A stretch of DNA of 64,000 nt from Psychrobacter sp. 1044 (GTDB lineage: Bacteria > Pseudomonadota > Gammaproteobacteria > Pseudomonadales > Moraxellaceae): positions 124,001-188,000 of the forward strand of contig NZ_CAJHAZ010000001.1 in assembly GCF_904846525.1 (NCBI RefSeq). The letters run 5' to 3'. Positions within the stretch are counted from its first letter, which is position 1. Each line of letters starts with the position of its first letter. The translations under genes and the position numbers were made by a program. Under the pieces are notes generated by a model, which saw nothing but the letters and a program-made list of their open reading frames with translations, did no database searches and had not been told where the DNA came from. Below are positions 35,857-44,810 of this stretch, piece after piece.

Positions 35857-36792
35857 ATGATGTCCGATGATAATATCTCTTTGGCGGGTTACCACCATGC
35901 GCCAATGATTGGCTACCATCGTGCGCCGCTATCACAGAAATTTGGTGCGCCACGCCAGCCGAATTTGGTTGCGCTCACCAGTATCATTGAGATGATAGCG
36001 CCTTATGACTCGCTAGCAGCATTTGCCGGTTTAGACGCGTTCAGCCATATCTGGATCAGTTGGCAGTTTCATCATAACTATACCAATAAAGACACTCATA
36101 TTGGCAAAGGCGGCACGGGCTTTCGTGCGCAAGTCCGCCCACCAAGGCTCGGTGGCAATCAAAAAATAGGGGTATTCGCCAGTCGCAGTATGTATCGACC
36201 CTCAGCACTTGGGTTATCTGTCGTCAAGCTTGAAAGTATCGAGGTTTGCGATGGGCGCGTGTTACTTATTATTAGCGGTGCCGATATGATAGATGGTACG
36301 CCGATTATCGATATTAAGCCCTATGTCGCTTATAGCGATGCGCTCAGCAATGCAAAAAGCGGGTTTGCACCAACTGCGCCAGATTTATTAGAGATAATTA
36401 TTACGGAGTCTGCTTACGAGCAATTTATGACGTTGGTTGACGCTGGACGATGCGATAAAAATGACAATGACAATGACAATGACAATGACAATGACAATGA
36501 CAATGACAATGACAATGGGACTGAGACTGAGACTGAGAATAAAAATAATAAGAAAGCTATTCATGCAAAAAATAATAGTGTAGCGACGCTTATTCAACAA
36601 ATGCAAGAGCAGTTGCTCATTGCTGATATCGAGACTATTAAAGCATTAATTGCGCAAGACCCGCGTCCAGCTTATCGTCGCGCGGAGATCAATACGCCGT
36701 TTGTCATGCGTTATAAGTCTGTTGATGTGAGCTTCCAGTTGGTAGAATCAGGGCAATTGCAGATAATGGCTGTTGTGAAAGTGAGCTTGTAG
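35857..36792 (+). CDS. trmO: tRNA (t6A37) methyltransferase TrmO with a repeat-encoded linker
   Basis: TsaA/YaeB-family SAM-dependent enzyme that N6-methylates t6A37 in tRNA-Thr. The beta-barrel catalytic domain covers about residues 10-185 (IGYHRAPLSQKFGAPRQP, AFSHIWISWQFH, VRPPRLGGNQKIGVFASRSMYRPS, GADMIDGTPIIDIKPY). Between it and the C-terminal domain lies a linker made of nine Asn-Asp pairs and a Thr-Glu run, encoded by perfect hexanucleotide repeats. The C-terminal domain resumes near residue 245 with DPRPAYRR. At 311 residues it is longer than E. coli TrmO (235), mainly through this linker. The gene ends 85 bp before gspE. Confidence 0.88.
   Translation: MMSDDNISLAGYHHAPMIGYHRAPLSQKFGAPRQPNLVALTSIIEMIAPYDSLAAFAGLDAFSHIWISWQFHHNYTNKDTHIGKGGTGFRAQVRPPRLGGNQKIGVFASRSMYRPSALGLSVVKLESIEVCDGRVLLIISGADMIDGTPIIDIKPYVAYSDALSNAKSGFAPTAPDLLEIIITESAYEQFMTLVDAGRCDKNDNDNDNDNDNDNDNDNDNGTETETENKNNKKAIHAKNNSVATLIQQMQEQLLIADIETIKALIAQDPRPAYRRAEINTPFVMRYKSVDVSFQLVESGQLQIMAVVKVSL
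36460..36536. repeat. Hexanucleotide microsatellite inside trmO
   Basis: Nine perfect copies of AATGAC (36460-36513), then three perfect copies of GACTGA (36519-36536). Both are in frame, so copy-number change would lengthen or shorten the Asn-Asp linker without a frameshift. Confidence 0.95.
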
Positions 36793-36877
36793 CGCCCAGT
36801 GACGCCATTACTGCCGCATGAATTATCCATCAATTACTCCTCAATAAATAACGCATCAATAATAAAAGAAGAAAAAT

Positions 36878-38665
36878 ATGTCTGCTCAGAAATATTCAAT
36901 CGTGATTGATTTACGTTGGTGCTTAGATGAACTATTGGCAGATAAGGTAATTGATCAGCGTGGCTACAATTTAGTGATGACGAGCCGCCGTGATAAAGCG
37001 CAGCATCCACTCCTGACCATCAGTGAATTTGGTCTGCCAAACGGTCATGCACTGGATAAAAATGTTGAGCACAAATTGACTTTGGTATGGTTGAATCAAT
37101 GGTTAGCTGCCAAAGCAGGCATGGCACTTGTCCGTATTGACCCGTTAAAAGTCGATGTCCCAGCCGTCACTCAGTTGATGTCCTTTGAATATGCCCGCTC
37201 ACAGCATATTTTGCCCATTGAAGTGACGAATGATGAAGTCGTCATCGGTACAGACCAGCCGTTCTGTACTGAGTGGCAGACAAGTATCGAAAAATTAATC
37301 AAGTCTAAAAGTTATCGTACGGTTTATATCAATCCTGAGCAAATCAATCGCTACCGTCAAGAATTTTACCAAGTCACCCAAGCGATTGCAGGAGCAAATA
37401 GTGTCCACAAGCGCGCGGCGGCTGATGTCACCAATGTCGAGGCATTATTGCAACTTGGCGACAATACCAACCCTGATGCCAACGATCAACATATTGTCAG
37501 AGTTGTCGATTGGCTGTTGCAATATGCTTTTGAGCAGCGAGCCAGTGATATCCATTTAGAGCCTCGCCGTGAGACGGGTAAAGTCCGTTTTCGTATCGAT
37601 GGCGTGCTACATACCGTCTATGAGATGCCTTTGGCAATCATTGTCGCGGTGACGGCGCGGATTAAAATATTAGGACGACTGAATGTGGCAGAAAAACGCA
37701 AACCACAAGATGGCAGGTTGAAAACCCGTACGCCAAAGGGTCTGGAAACTGAGCTGCGCTTATCGACGATGCCGACAGCCTTTGGCGAAAAGCTGGTGAT
37801 GCGGGTATTTGATCCTGAAGTGCTGGTGCGCTCGTTTGCTCAGCTTGGTTTGTCAGGTAAGCAGCTCGATACTTGGCATGAGCTGACCGCGCATCCAAAT
37901 GGCATTATCTTGGTTACGGGTCCGACTGGTTCTGGTAAAACCACGACGTTATATAGCACGCTCAAGCAGCTCGCCACAGAACAAGTTAATGTCTGTACGA
38001 TTGAAGATCCTATCGAGATGATTGAGCCTGCTTTTAACCAAATGCAGGTCAATCCAGGAGTTGATTTGCATTTTGCAGATGGTATTCGCTCTTTGATGCG
38101 CCAAGACCCAGATATCATTATGGTTGGTGAGATTCGCGATGCCGAAACCGCCAATATGGCAGTACAAGCATCACTTACTGGACATTTGGTACTATCGACG
38201 TTGCATACCAATGATGCACCAAGCTCACTTACTCGCTTACATGATTTGGGTATTCAGCCGTTTTTGACCTCAGCGACGATATTAGGCGTCATGGCGCAGC
38301 GTTTGCTACGCACGTTATGTCTGCATTGCAAAAAAGCCCTAGACGTGATCCCAGACAGTGAAATTGCTGTTCAGTGGCAGGAACTGGTTCAGCCTTGGCG
38401 TGCGCCCGCTCCAGCGCAAATTTATACGGCGCAAGGCTGTGAGCATTGTCGCCATACGGGCTATCAAGGTCGCGTTGGTCTGTACGAGATCATGCCGTTG
38501 TCAAATGAGCTAAAAAAACTGGTCGCCGCCGATGCCAATTTAGATGTGCTTAAGCAGCAAGCGTACCGCGAAGGTGTGCAGCCATTGCGCTTATCGGGTG
38601 CAAAGCGTATTAGTGAAGGGCTGACGACCATAGAAGAAGTAATGCGAGTGGTGCCGCTTCATTAA
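36878..38665 (+). CDS. gspE: Type II secretion / type IV pilus-type assembly ATPase (GspE)
   Basis: The cytoplasmic hexameric ATPase that powers pseudopilus assembly in type II secretion. The 595-residue protein has an N-terminal T2SSE_N-type domain, then ASDIHLEPRRETGKVRFRIDG, Walker A GPTGSGKTT at about residue 348, the Asp box, Walker B-like DPDIIMVGEIRD and the His box TGHLVLSTLHTN. A C-terminal zinc module follows, with CLHC near residue 485 and CEHC near 525. Presence of the four-cysteine module and pseudopilin genes 2 kb downstream favours GspE over PilB, though PilB is close. No gspF or gspD is adjacent. Confidence 0.88.
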   Translation: MSAQKYSIVIDLRWCLDELLADKVIDQRGYNLVMTSRRDKAQHPLLTISEFGLPNGHALDKNVEHKLTLVWLNQWLAAKAGMALVRIDPLKVDVPAVTQLMSFEYARSQHILPIEVTNDEVVIGTDQPFCTEWQTSIEKLIKSKSYRTVYINPEQINRYRQEFYQVTQAIAGANSVHKRAAADVTNVEALLQLGDNTNPDANDQHIVRVVDWLLQYAFEQRASDIHLEPRRETGKVRFRIDGVLHTVYEMPLAIIVAVTARIKILGRLNVAEKRKPQDGRLKTRTPKGLETELRLSTMPTAFGEKLVMRVFDPEVLVRSFAQLGLSGKQLDTWHELTAHPNGIILVTGPTGSGKTTTLYSTLKQLATEQVNVCTIEDPIEMIEPAFNQMQVNPGVDLHFADGIRSLMRQDPDIIMVGEIRDAETANMAVQASLTGHLVLSTLHTNDAPSSLTRLHDLGIQPFLTSATILGVMAQRLLRTLCLHCKKALDVIPDSEIAVQWQELVQPWRAPAPAQIYTAQGCEHCRHTGYQGRVGLYEIMPLSNELKKLVAADANLDVLKQQAYREGVQPLRLSGAKRISEGLTTIEEVMRVVPLH

Positions 38666-38813
38666 AAGCTGCCTTTTTACTAAAAATAAGTTTGCTAATC
38701 ATGACTTGAAAAGCGCACTTATCAGAGCAATTAATGCTCTTACGACTACTAATTTTATATTGTAAGTTATTGTTCTAAAACATTTTATTTATTTTTTATT
38801 AACGAGATTACTT

Positions 38814-39602
38814 ATGTTTACTGATAGTCATTGCCATCTTAATCGCTTAGATTTAACCAAGTATGATGGTCAATTGTCTGGCGCGATTGACGCGATGAAA
38901 GAAGCCAATGTCACTCGGGCAATGGCGATTATGTGTGATTTTGCCGAATATGATGAGATTTCTCATATTGTCAGCACCTATAGCGATGAGGCGCTAAATC
39001 TTGGCATGAGCGTCGGTATTCATCCTTGTGAAGATATTAGTGTCTTGCAATCAGCGACGGTTGAACGTTTGATCGAAACGGCTGATGCCGACCATGTATG
39101 GGCGATTGGGGAGACAGGGTTAGATTATTACTGGTCAACGGAAAACAAAAAAGAGCAGCAAGCCAGTCTTGCTCGCCATATTCATGCCAGTCAAAGCCTG
39201 CAAAAGCCACTCGTCATTCATATGCGTGATGCCAAAGAAGATACGATTGATATCCTAAAATCAGAAGGCGCTGAGCACGGTATTATTCATTGTTTTACCG
39301 AAGATTGGGAGACGGCCAAGCGTGCACTTGACTTAGGATTTTATATCTCATTTTCGGGCATTGTTAGCTTTAAGAGTGCTCAAATGATTAAAGATGCAGC
39401 AAAAAATATGCCTAGAGACAGACTGCTTATCGAAACTGACAGTCCTTATCTAGCACCGGTGCCCAAGCGTGGTAGACCGAATGAGCCTGCCTACGTACCG
39501 TATGTCGCCAGTTGTCTGGCAGAGATGTATGGCTGTAGTAGCGATGACATTGGGGCATTAACTGCAAAAAACTTTGAGAATTTACTGGCACAGTATCACT
39601 AA
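38814..39602 (+). CDS. TatD-family metal-dependent hydrolase
   Basis: A 262-residue TIM-barrel hydrolase of the TatD family, which includes 3'-5' DNA exonucleases and D-aminoacyl-tRNA deacylase-type enzymes. Metal ligands are visible: HCH at residues 6-8 (FTDSHCHLNRLD), the Glu in GETGLDYYW (about residue 100), His in VIHMRDA, His in IIHCFTED, and Asp in ETDSPYLAP near residue 205. Length is usual for the family. It lies between gspE and a TetR gene on the same strand but with 150-230-bp gaps, so it is probably a separate transcription unit. Which of the TatD paralogues it represents is unclear. Confidence 0.88.
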   Translation: MFTDSHCHLNRLDLTKYDGQLSGAIDAMKEANVTRAMAIMCDFAEYDEISHIVSTYSDEALNLGMSVGIHPCEDISVLQSATVERLIETADADHVWAIGETGLDYYWSTENKKEQQASLARHIHASQSLQKPLVIHMRDAKEDTIDILKSEGAEHGIIHCFTEDWETAKRALDLGFYISFSGIVSFKSAQMIKDAAKNMPRDRLLIETDSPYLAPVPKRGRPNEPAYVPYVASCLAEMYGCSSDDIGALTAKNFENLLAQYH

Positions 39603-39834
39603 AATGGTTATGCTATGACCACTCAGTCATTTATGATACAGTCCTGTTGCTTTACGTTATTTGACTTATGATGTGAAGCGTAAGCCTATGATTATCAATG
39701 ACTATTTAGCAAACATAAGCATATCTCCTTTGGTGGTTTTCGAGCAGACTTTGTATGATGTTATACGCTTGTCGCTGATGCATTCATCCACAGGATGGTC
39801 ATATGCTTAATCTTGTCAGGTTTTAGGAGAGATT

Positions 39835-40518
39835 ATGAGTCGTCAGCATCAGTTCAAGGCACGAGAAGAGAATATCTTAGCGATGGCAGAGCAATTGCTA
39901 CTTGAGTCGGGCGATGGTGATATTACTTTAGACAGTTTGGCAGACCAGCTGGATCTGGCTAAAGGTACACTGTACAAGCATTTCTCCAGCAAAGATGAAC
40001 TCTATTTGCGTATTATTATCCGCTATGAAGAACAACTGTTTGAGATTAATCGTATTGATGATTGTCCATCAGCAGGCGTTGCTCGTATGATCTTTCAGCA
40101 GTTATTTAATCCACAAAAAGCCATGTTGCTCAATCAAATCGAAGAGCGTTTGGCGGCATCAGTGACGGGTCTTAATCGCTTGTTTGGTGAGCTATATGAT
40201 ATTCGCCGTCAGCGTATGAAACGCTTGATTGACATTATCAGTGCGTATTTACAAGAGCAGCACAGTAGTTTGAGCACGCGCGACTATTTGTCCTCGATTT
40301 GGGCGATGGGTCAGGGCGGTGCTGGACTATTAAATTCAAGCTTTTACCAGCGGTATTTGGGTCGCCGTGATACCCTACGTTATGCCTTCGTTCAGCAAAT
40401 GCTTGAGTTGCCGAGCCATTATCCTGCGGCTGACGATGAGGTGATGGATGAAGATATGCAGGAGTTGGTCGAGCAAATCGATACTGAGTCAGAAGAGCAC
40501 CGTAATACCAGTTATTAA
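39835..40518 (+). CDS. TetR-family transcriptional regulator
   Basis: A 227-residue TetR/AcrR regulator. The DNA-binding domain is at residues 10-60, with the helix-turn-helix ITLDSLADQLDLAKGTLYKHFSSKDELY. The C-terminal ligand domain has no recognisable specificity and ends in an acidic tail (DDEVMDEDMQELVEQIDTE). GGAGAG precedes the ATG. The gene sits between tatD and the pseudopilin operon, and neither neighbour is an obvious target. Similar regulators in Moraxellaceae are annotated only as TetR family. Confidence 0.85.
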   Translation: MSRQHQFKAREENILAMAEQLLLESGDGDITLDSLADQLDLAKGTLYKHFSSKDELYLRIIIRYEEQLFEINRIDDCPSAGVARMIFQQLFNPQKAMLLNQIEERLAASVTGLNRLFGELYDIRRQRMKRLIDIISAYLQEQHSSLSTRDYLSSIWAMGQGGAGLLNSSFYQRYLGRRDTLRYAFVQQMLELPSHYPAADDEVMDEDMQELVEQIDTESEEHRNTSY

Positions 40519-40693
40519 TATCTTTATTCAACTTATAGTCTTTTAACTCAAGTTTTTTAAATTCGTGTTGCTATATTCGTTATCGCAGCACGGTGCATCC
40601 ATGCTAAAAATGGATACATGCTTACCAGCTTTAGCGCCCAATTATAGTTTTATTCTTTATACCACAACCTACTTATAGGTTTATAGGTGCAAT

Positions 40694-41521
40694 ATGCCGG
40701 TCACTGCCAAGACTCCGTCCAGCTCAGCGGTCACTTGCTATTCACACTTAAGTCATCAATATTTGCAGTATAAAAACACGGATAGATATCTTTTACCTCT
40801 GGTTTATCAGCATAAATCCTTTCTAGTACAAAACGCTCACATTTCCCCTTATAAATCCTCAAGCCTTGCTCAGGCACAGCAGGGCTTTACCCTTGTCGAA
40901 ATTGTAGTGGTGGTCGTTATTCTATCTATCTTTGCTGGCATGATGAGCTTGTCGGTGGGTAGTAGTGAATCGCGTAAAAACCGTGCGTTTTATGAGCATT
41001 TAACGGATTCGCTGAGCTATGTACGGTTGTTGTCTGCTGAGCGTATGCAGCCGATGGGTTTGAGCTTGCAAGCAGATAAACAAGGTCAAGTAGCTCCTGT
41101 GATTGTTACTTTATCAAATCCTTATATTGCCTATCAGACCAATGATACCCCGTCAAATAGCATGGACAGCACGCCTAAAAATTCGATGGAATTATCTGCT
41201 GATCTGACAAGTATGTCGGGGGCGATGGGCAAGCAACAGCCAATACCTAGCTGGGAGATTGAGCCAGAAGTCAGTTTGCCGGAGTTACCTGCTGGGGTTA
41301 GTTTAAGGGTGCAAAGCTTGGAGGCTGGCAACCTATCAATGCCTGAACAAGGACAAATATTGCAGCCTTGGTTTGCCAATCAAGCAGTCCCACAAATATT
41401 ATGGTTTGGTACAGGGCAAGCAACGCCTGTCACCATTGAGGTGCTGCACAATTCGCGTCTGGTGGGCGAGGTCATTACCATTATGCCTGATGGTAGTATG
41501 AGGATCGGACAAGGACTGTAG
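40694..41521 (+). CDS. gspH: Type II secretion pseudopilin GspH
   Basis: Minor pseudopilin of the type II secretion pseudopilus. The prepilin motif QQG|FTLVEIVVVVVILSIFAGMM is at about residues 61-83, with Glu at +5 and the N-methylation type hydrophobic helix. The region before cleavage is 63 residues long, much longer than the usual 6-15; there is no Met, Val or Leu start codon with a ribosome site closer to the motif. GGTGCAAT precedes ATG 40694. The C-terminal domain is beta-rich. It is the first gene of gspHIJK, separated by 3 bp from gspI. Confidence 0.82.
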   Translation: MPVTAKTPSSSAVTCYSHLSHQYLQYKNTDRYLLPLVYQHKSFLVQNAHISPYKSSSLAQAQQGFTLVEIVVVVVILSIFAGMMSLSVGSSESRKNRAFYEHLTDSLSYVRLLSAERMQPMGLSLQADKQGQVAPVIVTLSNPYIAYQTNDTPSNSMDSTPKNSMELSADLTSMSGAMGKQQPIPSWEIEPEVSLPELPAGVSLRVQSLEAGNLSMPEQGQILQPWFANQAVPQILWFGTGQATPVTIEVLHNSRLVGEVITIMPDGSMRIGQGL

Positions 41522-41524
41522 CTG

Positions 41525-42019
41525 ATGATAGATAAGGATGACATTATATCTGCTGATATAAACAAAAAGCCAATGCTATCAAAGCATGAAAGCGGCTTTA
41601 CTCTGATTGAGGTAATGGTAGCGTTAGCGATTTTAGCGGTTGTTGCTGTGGCTGCTAGCCGTGCCAGTAGTGCTTATCTCAGCTCAGTGGATGTCTTACG
41701 CACACGCACACTGGCACATTTTGTCGCACAGAATGCGGCCGCTGATTTGCGTATTCAAGAGACTTGGCTGACGGCCAATCGTACGCAAACAATCAATGCT
41801 CAAGGGCGTGATTGGCAAGTAGTGATGACGGTCAGTGATGCCATTACGCCTGCTTTAAAAGAGGTGAATATCGCTGTCGCACCCATTATAGATGGACAGA
41901 CGCGTACCGCCGTGACTGATATCAACGTAATATTGAGCAATGCGGAGCAAGACATTGGCAGTTTGGACTTAAGCAGTTTGGGTGCTGATATTGCAGGGCA
42001 GTCTGGAGGCAATCCGTGA
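41525..42019 (+). CDS. gspI: Type II secretion pseudopilin GspI
   Basis: Minor pseudopilin GspI, part of the tip complex with GspJ and GspK. The prepilin motif ESG|FTLIEVMVALAILAVVAVAASRA is at about residues 22-45. The start at ATG 41525 gives a 23-residue leader; ATG 41573 would give a 7-residue leader closer to the norm but lacks a ribosome site. AAGGA stands 9 nt ahead of 41525. The family pattern ending in a conserved ArgTxxDINVxL-like strand is present (RTAVTDINVILS). Its stop overlaps the gspJ GTG start by 4 bp (GTGA). Confidence 0.85.
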   Translation: MIDKDDIISADINKKPMLSKHESGFTLIEVMVALAILAVVAVAASRASSAYLSSVDVLRTRTLAHFVAQNAAADLRIQETWLTANRTQTINAQGRDWQVVMTVSDAITPALKEVNIAVAPIIDGQTRTAVTDINVILSNAEQDIGSLDLSSLGADIAGQSGGNP

Positions 42020-42870
42020 AGTCGCAGCGTGGATTTACGCTACTTGAATTGATGGTTGCCATGGCAATATTTGCGATGCTGGCGGTGGCTGGCTGGCAGG
42101 TGTTTGATAGCGTCAACCGCGCTCGCGAACGTGCACAATTTCATGCTGATAATTTGGCTGTTTTGCAATATGCTTATTTGCAGCTACAGCAAGATATGGG
42201 TCAAATTATCCCTTATCAAATACCAAATACTCAAAATATCAGTGTGACAAATAACAGTACAAATGCTAGTGATAGCACAAACAATAGCGCCCAAGCCAAT
42301 GAAACAGTGCCTGAGCCTTTTATGAGCTTGGATGGTGAGCATGTCAGCTTTGTTCGTTTTGCCGACCCCGATCCACGTTATCAAAGTAGCATGAGTGTCC
42401 AGCATATCGAATACATTTTTGCAGATGAGCGTTTAATTCGCCGCCAATATACCAGCATCGATGGTGGGCGCGATAGCATCAGCCTAGACAGTGTATTGCT
42501 CGAAGGCGTCACCGCAGGGCGTTGGCAAGCATATTTACCTGAACTGAGCACCAAGTTCCCTAATGCAGACAGCAGTAATAACAGTACAAATACAACCTCT
42601 GGGCAAACGACCAGTGCCGTAAGCGCCAAGCCAGCAGTGGTTTTATTGCCCAAAGGTATTGCTGTCAATTTTACTTATCAGGATATGCCAATCACTTGGC
42701 AATGGGCGCTTGCTCCAGAACCAATACCAAGTAATTATAAAAATAAAAGCAATAACAATGCTAATAATGGCAATGGTAGCAATAACGATAGTAGTGATAA
42801 GACTAATAATGACAACCCGAATAGCAATGTAAATAACAATTTAAATAACAATGCAGGAAGTAATATTTAA
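42016..42870 (+). CDS. gspJ: Type II secretion pseudopilin GspJ with an Asn-rich tail
   Basis: Minor pseudopilin GspJ. A short leader (GTG start, KSQRG) precedes FTLLELMVAMAIFAMLAVAGWQVF, followed by LQYAYLQLQQDMGQIIPY, the typical GspJ segment. Two low-complexity regions are unusual: an Asn/Ser/Thr insertion near residues 75-95, and a C-terminal tail of about 45 residues that is more than half Asn. The pseudopilin fold ends before the tail. The GTG overlaps the gspI stop, so translation is coupled. GspK follows after 39 bp. Confidence 0.85.
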   Translation: MKSQRGFTLLELMVAMAIFAMLAVAGWQVFDSVNRARERAQFHADNLAVLQYAYLQLQQDMGQIIPYQIPNTQNISVTNNSTNASDSTNNSAQANETVPEPFMSLDGEHVSFVRFADPDPRYQSSMSVQHIEYIFADERLIRRQYTSIDGGRDSISLDSVLLEGVTAGRWQAYLPELSTKFPNADSSNNSTNTTSGQTTSAVSAKPAVVLLPKGIAVNFTYQDMPITWQWALAPEPIPSNYKNKSNNNANNGNGSNNDSSDKTNNDNPNSNVNNNLNNNAGSNI

Positions 42871-42909
42871 CATGCACCACTGGGTCAATAATAAAGGCGG
42901 CTTAAGTCA

Positions 42910-43968
42910 ATGACAGCGCACTCTCAGCGCGGAGTAGCGCTGCTCACTATCTTACTATTGGTGGTCAGTATTACCGTGGTGGCGGGGGCGATGCTTGCCA
43001 GTCAAAAGATTGCTATTAGGCGTAGCGGCTTATTGTTTGATCAAAATCAGCTGTCACAAGATATCAATGCTGGTCAGCAATTAGCCATCACGATGATTCG
43101 TGCTGACGATAAGCTGAATGACACAGATAGTGAGCAAGATATTTGGGCGCAGCCATTACCGCCTTATCTTTTAGCCAATCATAGCATCAGTATCGAATTG
43201 CGCGATGAAGCCAGTCGTTTTAATATTAATAATTTATATCAGAATGGCGCGGTTGATAGCGCCGCCTTAGCCATATTTCAAAGACTGTTGACACAATTAA
43301 ATCTGGAACCTGATATTGCCATTGCTGTTCTTGATTATCAAGATACGGATAGCGACGTTTATCAAGATGGTGGTGATGAGAGTGTGGTTTATTCTCAGCA
43401 ATCAAGTGGCTCAGCGAGTAAGACTTTGCCCAATCAAGCATTGGTCAGTGTCGATCAATTGCAAGAGATTCGAGGGGTAAATGCTGAAGTACTAGCGGCA
43501 CTACGTCCTTATATTACGGTGGTTTCTTATTATGTGCCTATTAATGTCAATACTGCCAGTCCAGTTTTGCTGGCTGCACTGATAGATGGCGCAACCAGCC
43601 AACAGATGCAGGGATTGGTCGATATGCGGGCAAAGCAGGCGTTAGCCTCTATCGATGATGTATGGCAATTGCCGATGTTGAGCAGCTTAAATGATGATCA
43701 GCGAAAGGCGTTAAAACCACTGCTTGCAGTCGATAGCCAAGCCTTTATGGCGCTTATTACCGCAACGGATAGTGCAAGTCTTGGTCAACAAAGACAACGG
43801 TTTGCAACCGTATTGATTAGCAAGGTTGCGACTGATGCTAGCGCGGCAGTAGGGAGTAATGCGAATAACAGCACGCCTAACAATAATAATGAGAATGGCA
43901 ATAATAAAAAAGCCAAAGAAATTAAAGTGGTGACACAGCGTTTATGGGCATTTAGACCCAGTTTCTAA
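42910..43968 (+). CDS. gspK: Type II secretion pseudopilin GspK
   Basis: The large minor pseudopilin that caps the tip complex. It has the leader SQRG, then VALLTILLLVVSITVVAGAML, lacking Glu at +5, as is normal for GspK. The conserved DEASRFNINNLYQNG block is at about residue 98, and QDIWAQPLPPYLL lies ahead of it. The helix-hairpin-helix-like SVDQLQEIRGVNAEVLAALRPYITV segment follows. A short Asn-rich stretch near the C-terminus (STPNNNNENGNNKK) resembles the GspJ tail. AAAGGCGG precedes the start. It ends the gspHIJK operon; no gspL or gspM follows. Confidence 0.87.
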   Translation: MTAHSQRGVALLTILLLVVSITVVAGAMLASQKIAIRRSGLLFDQNQLSQDINAGQQLAITMIRADDKLNDTDSEQDIWAQPLPPYLLANHSISIELRDEASRFNINNLYQNGAVDSAALAIFQRLLTQLNLEPDIAIAVLDYQDTDSDVYQDGGDESVVYSQQSSGSASKTLPNQALVSVDQLQEIRGVNAEVLAALRPYITVVSYYVPINVNTASPVLLAALIDGATSQQMQGLVDMRAKQALASIDDVWQLPMLSSLNDDQRKALKPLLAVDSQAFMALITATDSASLGQQRQRFATVLISKVATDASAAVGSNANNSTPNNNNENGNNKKAKEIKVVTQRLWAFRPSF

Positions 43969-44025
43969 CGTTGAGTCACCTAAAAAGAGTCTCAATCAGT
44001 GCCGAGGTAGAATATCTGACGCCAC

Positions 44026-44706
44026 TTAATCTCCTAAGTGCGTCTCTTCCGTAGATTTCCAGTTATAAGCCCCATAAAACAACATCTGTGCTTGGCGAGT
44101 GCAATTATGGAGCATCAGCTGTTTATTTTCTTCAATCTCGTTCAGATCGATTTCATCATCATGGTCTTCAGTATAAGTCAGCTCCAACCAATCGATAATC
44201 CAAGAAAAGAACATATTTACCCCAGCTTCAGCCAGTAGGCGACGGTCATAGGCATTGATATGAGTAAAAGCAGGCTGTAGCGCTAAATCATCAGCCAAGC
44301 TTTGAGCATGTTTTTTGACAAGTTCATTAATGGCTTTGCGTACAGCTTCTGAGCCACCGTAGCGCTCACTGACTAAAAATTGCCAGTAATAAGGCTGATC
44401 ACTAACCATATGCAAGAACAGCTGAATGCTCTTAGCAATTTGGCGATCAAAGCTACGTTTACGCCCAATTTGCAAACTATCGCTTAGAATCGCCAGCGTA
44501 CCGCCTAGCTCTTCTACCACCAATGCTCGACCAAGCGATTCCATGTCATCAAAATGCCGATAAAATGCGGTCGGCACCACGCCAACCTCACGCGTTACTT
44601 GCCGGAGGCTGATTGAGCTAAAAGACTGCCCTGTCATACATAAATCAAGCACGGCATTAAAAAAGGCGTGCCGAGTTTGAAGTTTCTTTTGTTCGCGACT
44701 GCTCAT
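44026..44706 (-). CDS. TetR-family regulator, FabR/DesT-like
   Basis: A 226-residue TetR regulator. The N-terminus MSSREQKKLQTRHAFFNAVLDL and helix-turn-helix ISLRQVTREVGVVPTAFYRHFDDME resemble FabR and DesT, repressors of unsaturated fatty acid synthesis that sense the acyl-CoA pool. The ligand domain has YWQFLVSERYGGSEAVRKAI and LLAEAGVNMFFSWIIDWLE, also FabR-like. It converges on gspK with 57 bp between and no clear terminator. The FabR assignment rests on the recalled HTH pattern; no desaturase gene is nearby. Confidence 0.75.
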   Translation of the reverse strand: MSSREQKKLQTRHAFFNAVLDLCMTGQSFSSISLRQVTREVGVVPTAFYRHFDDMESLGRALVVEELGGTLAILSDSLQIGRKRSFDRQIAKSIQLFLHMVSDQPYYWQFLVSERYGGSEAVRKAINELVKKHAQSLADDLALQPAFTHINAYDRRLLAEAGVNMFFSWIIDWLELTYTEDHDDEIDLNEIEENKQLMLHNCTRQAQMLFYGAYNWKSTEETHLGD

Positions 44707-44810
44707 AATATTTCAAAATTGTCCAATAAGGGTTTATCATACTCATTTCAGCGTAAAAATACGACTGAAATACGCAACTTGTGTTAATTTACTAGACCGG
44801 CACGGGTCTT

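Noticed and set aside
36460..36536. Phase-variable on/off switch in trmO
   Set aside because: Repeat units are 6 bp, so gain or loss keeps the frame. Only linker length can vary.
40562..40592. Imperfect inverted repeat CGTGTTGC/GCAGCACG before gspH
   Set aside because: Short, with a mismatch and no T run; not strong enough to report as a terminator or operator.
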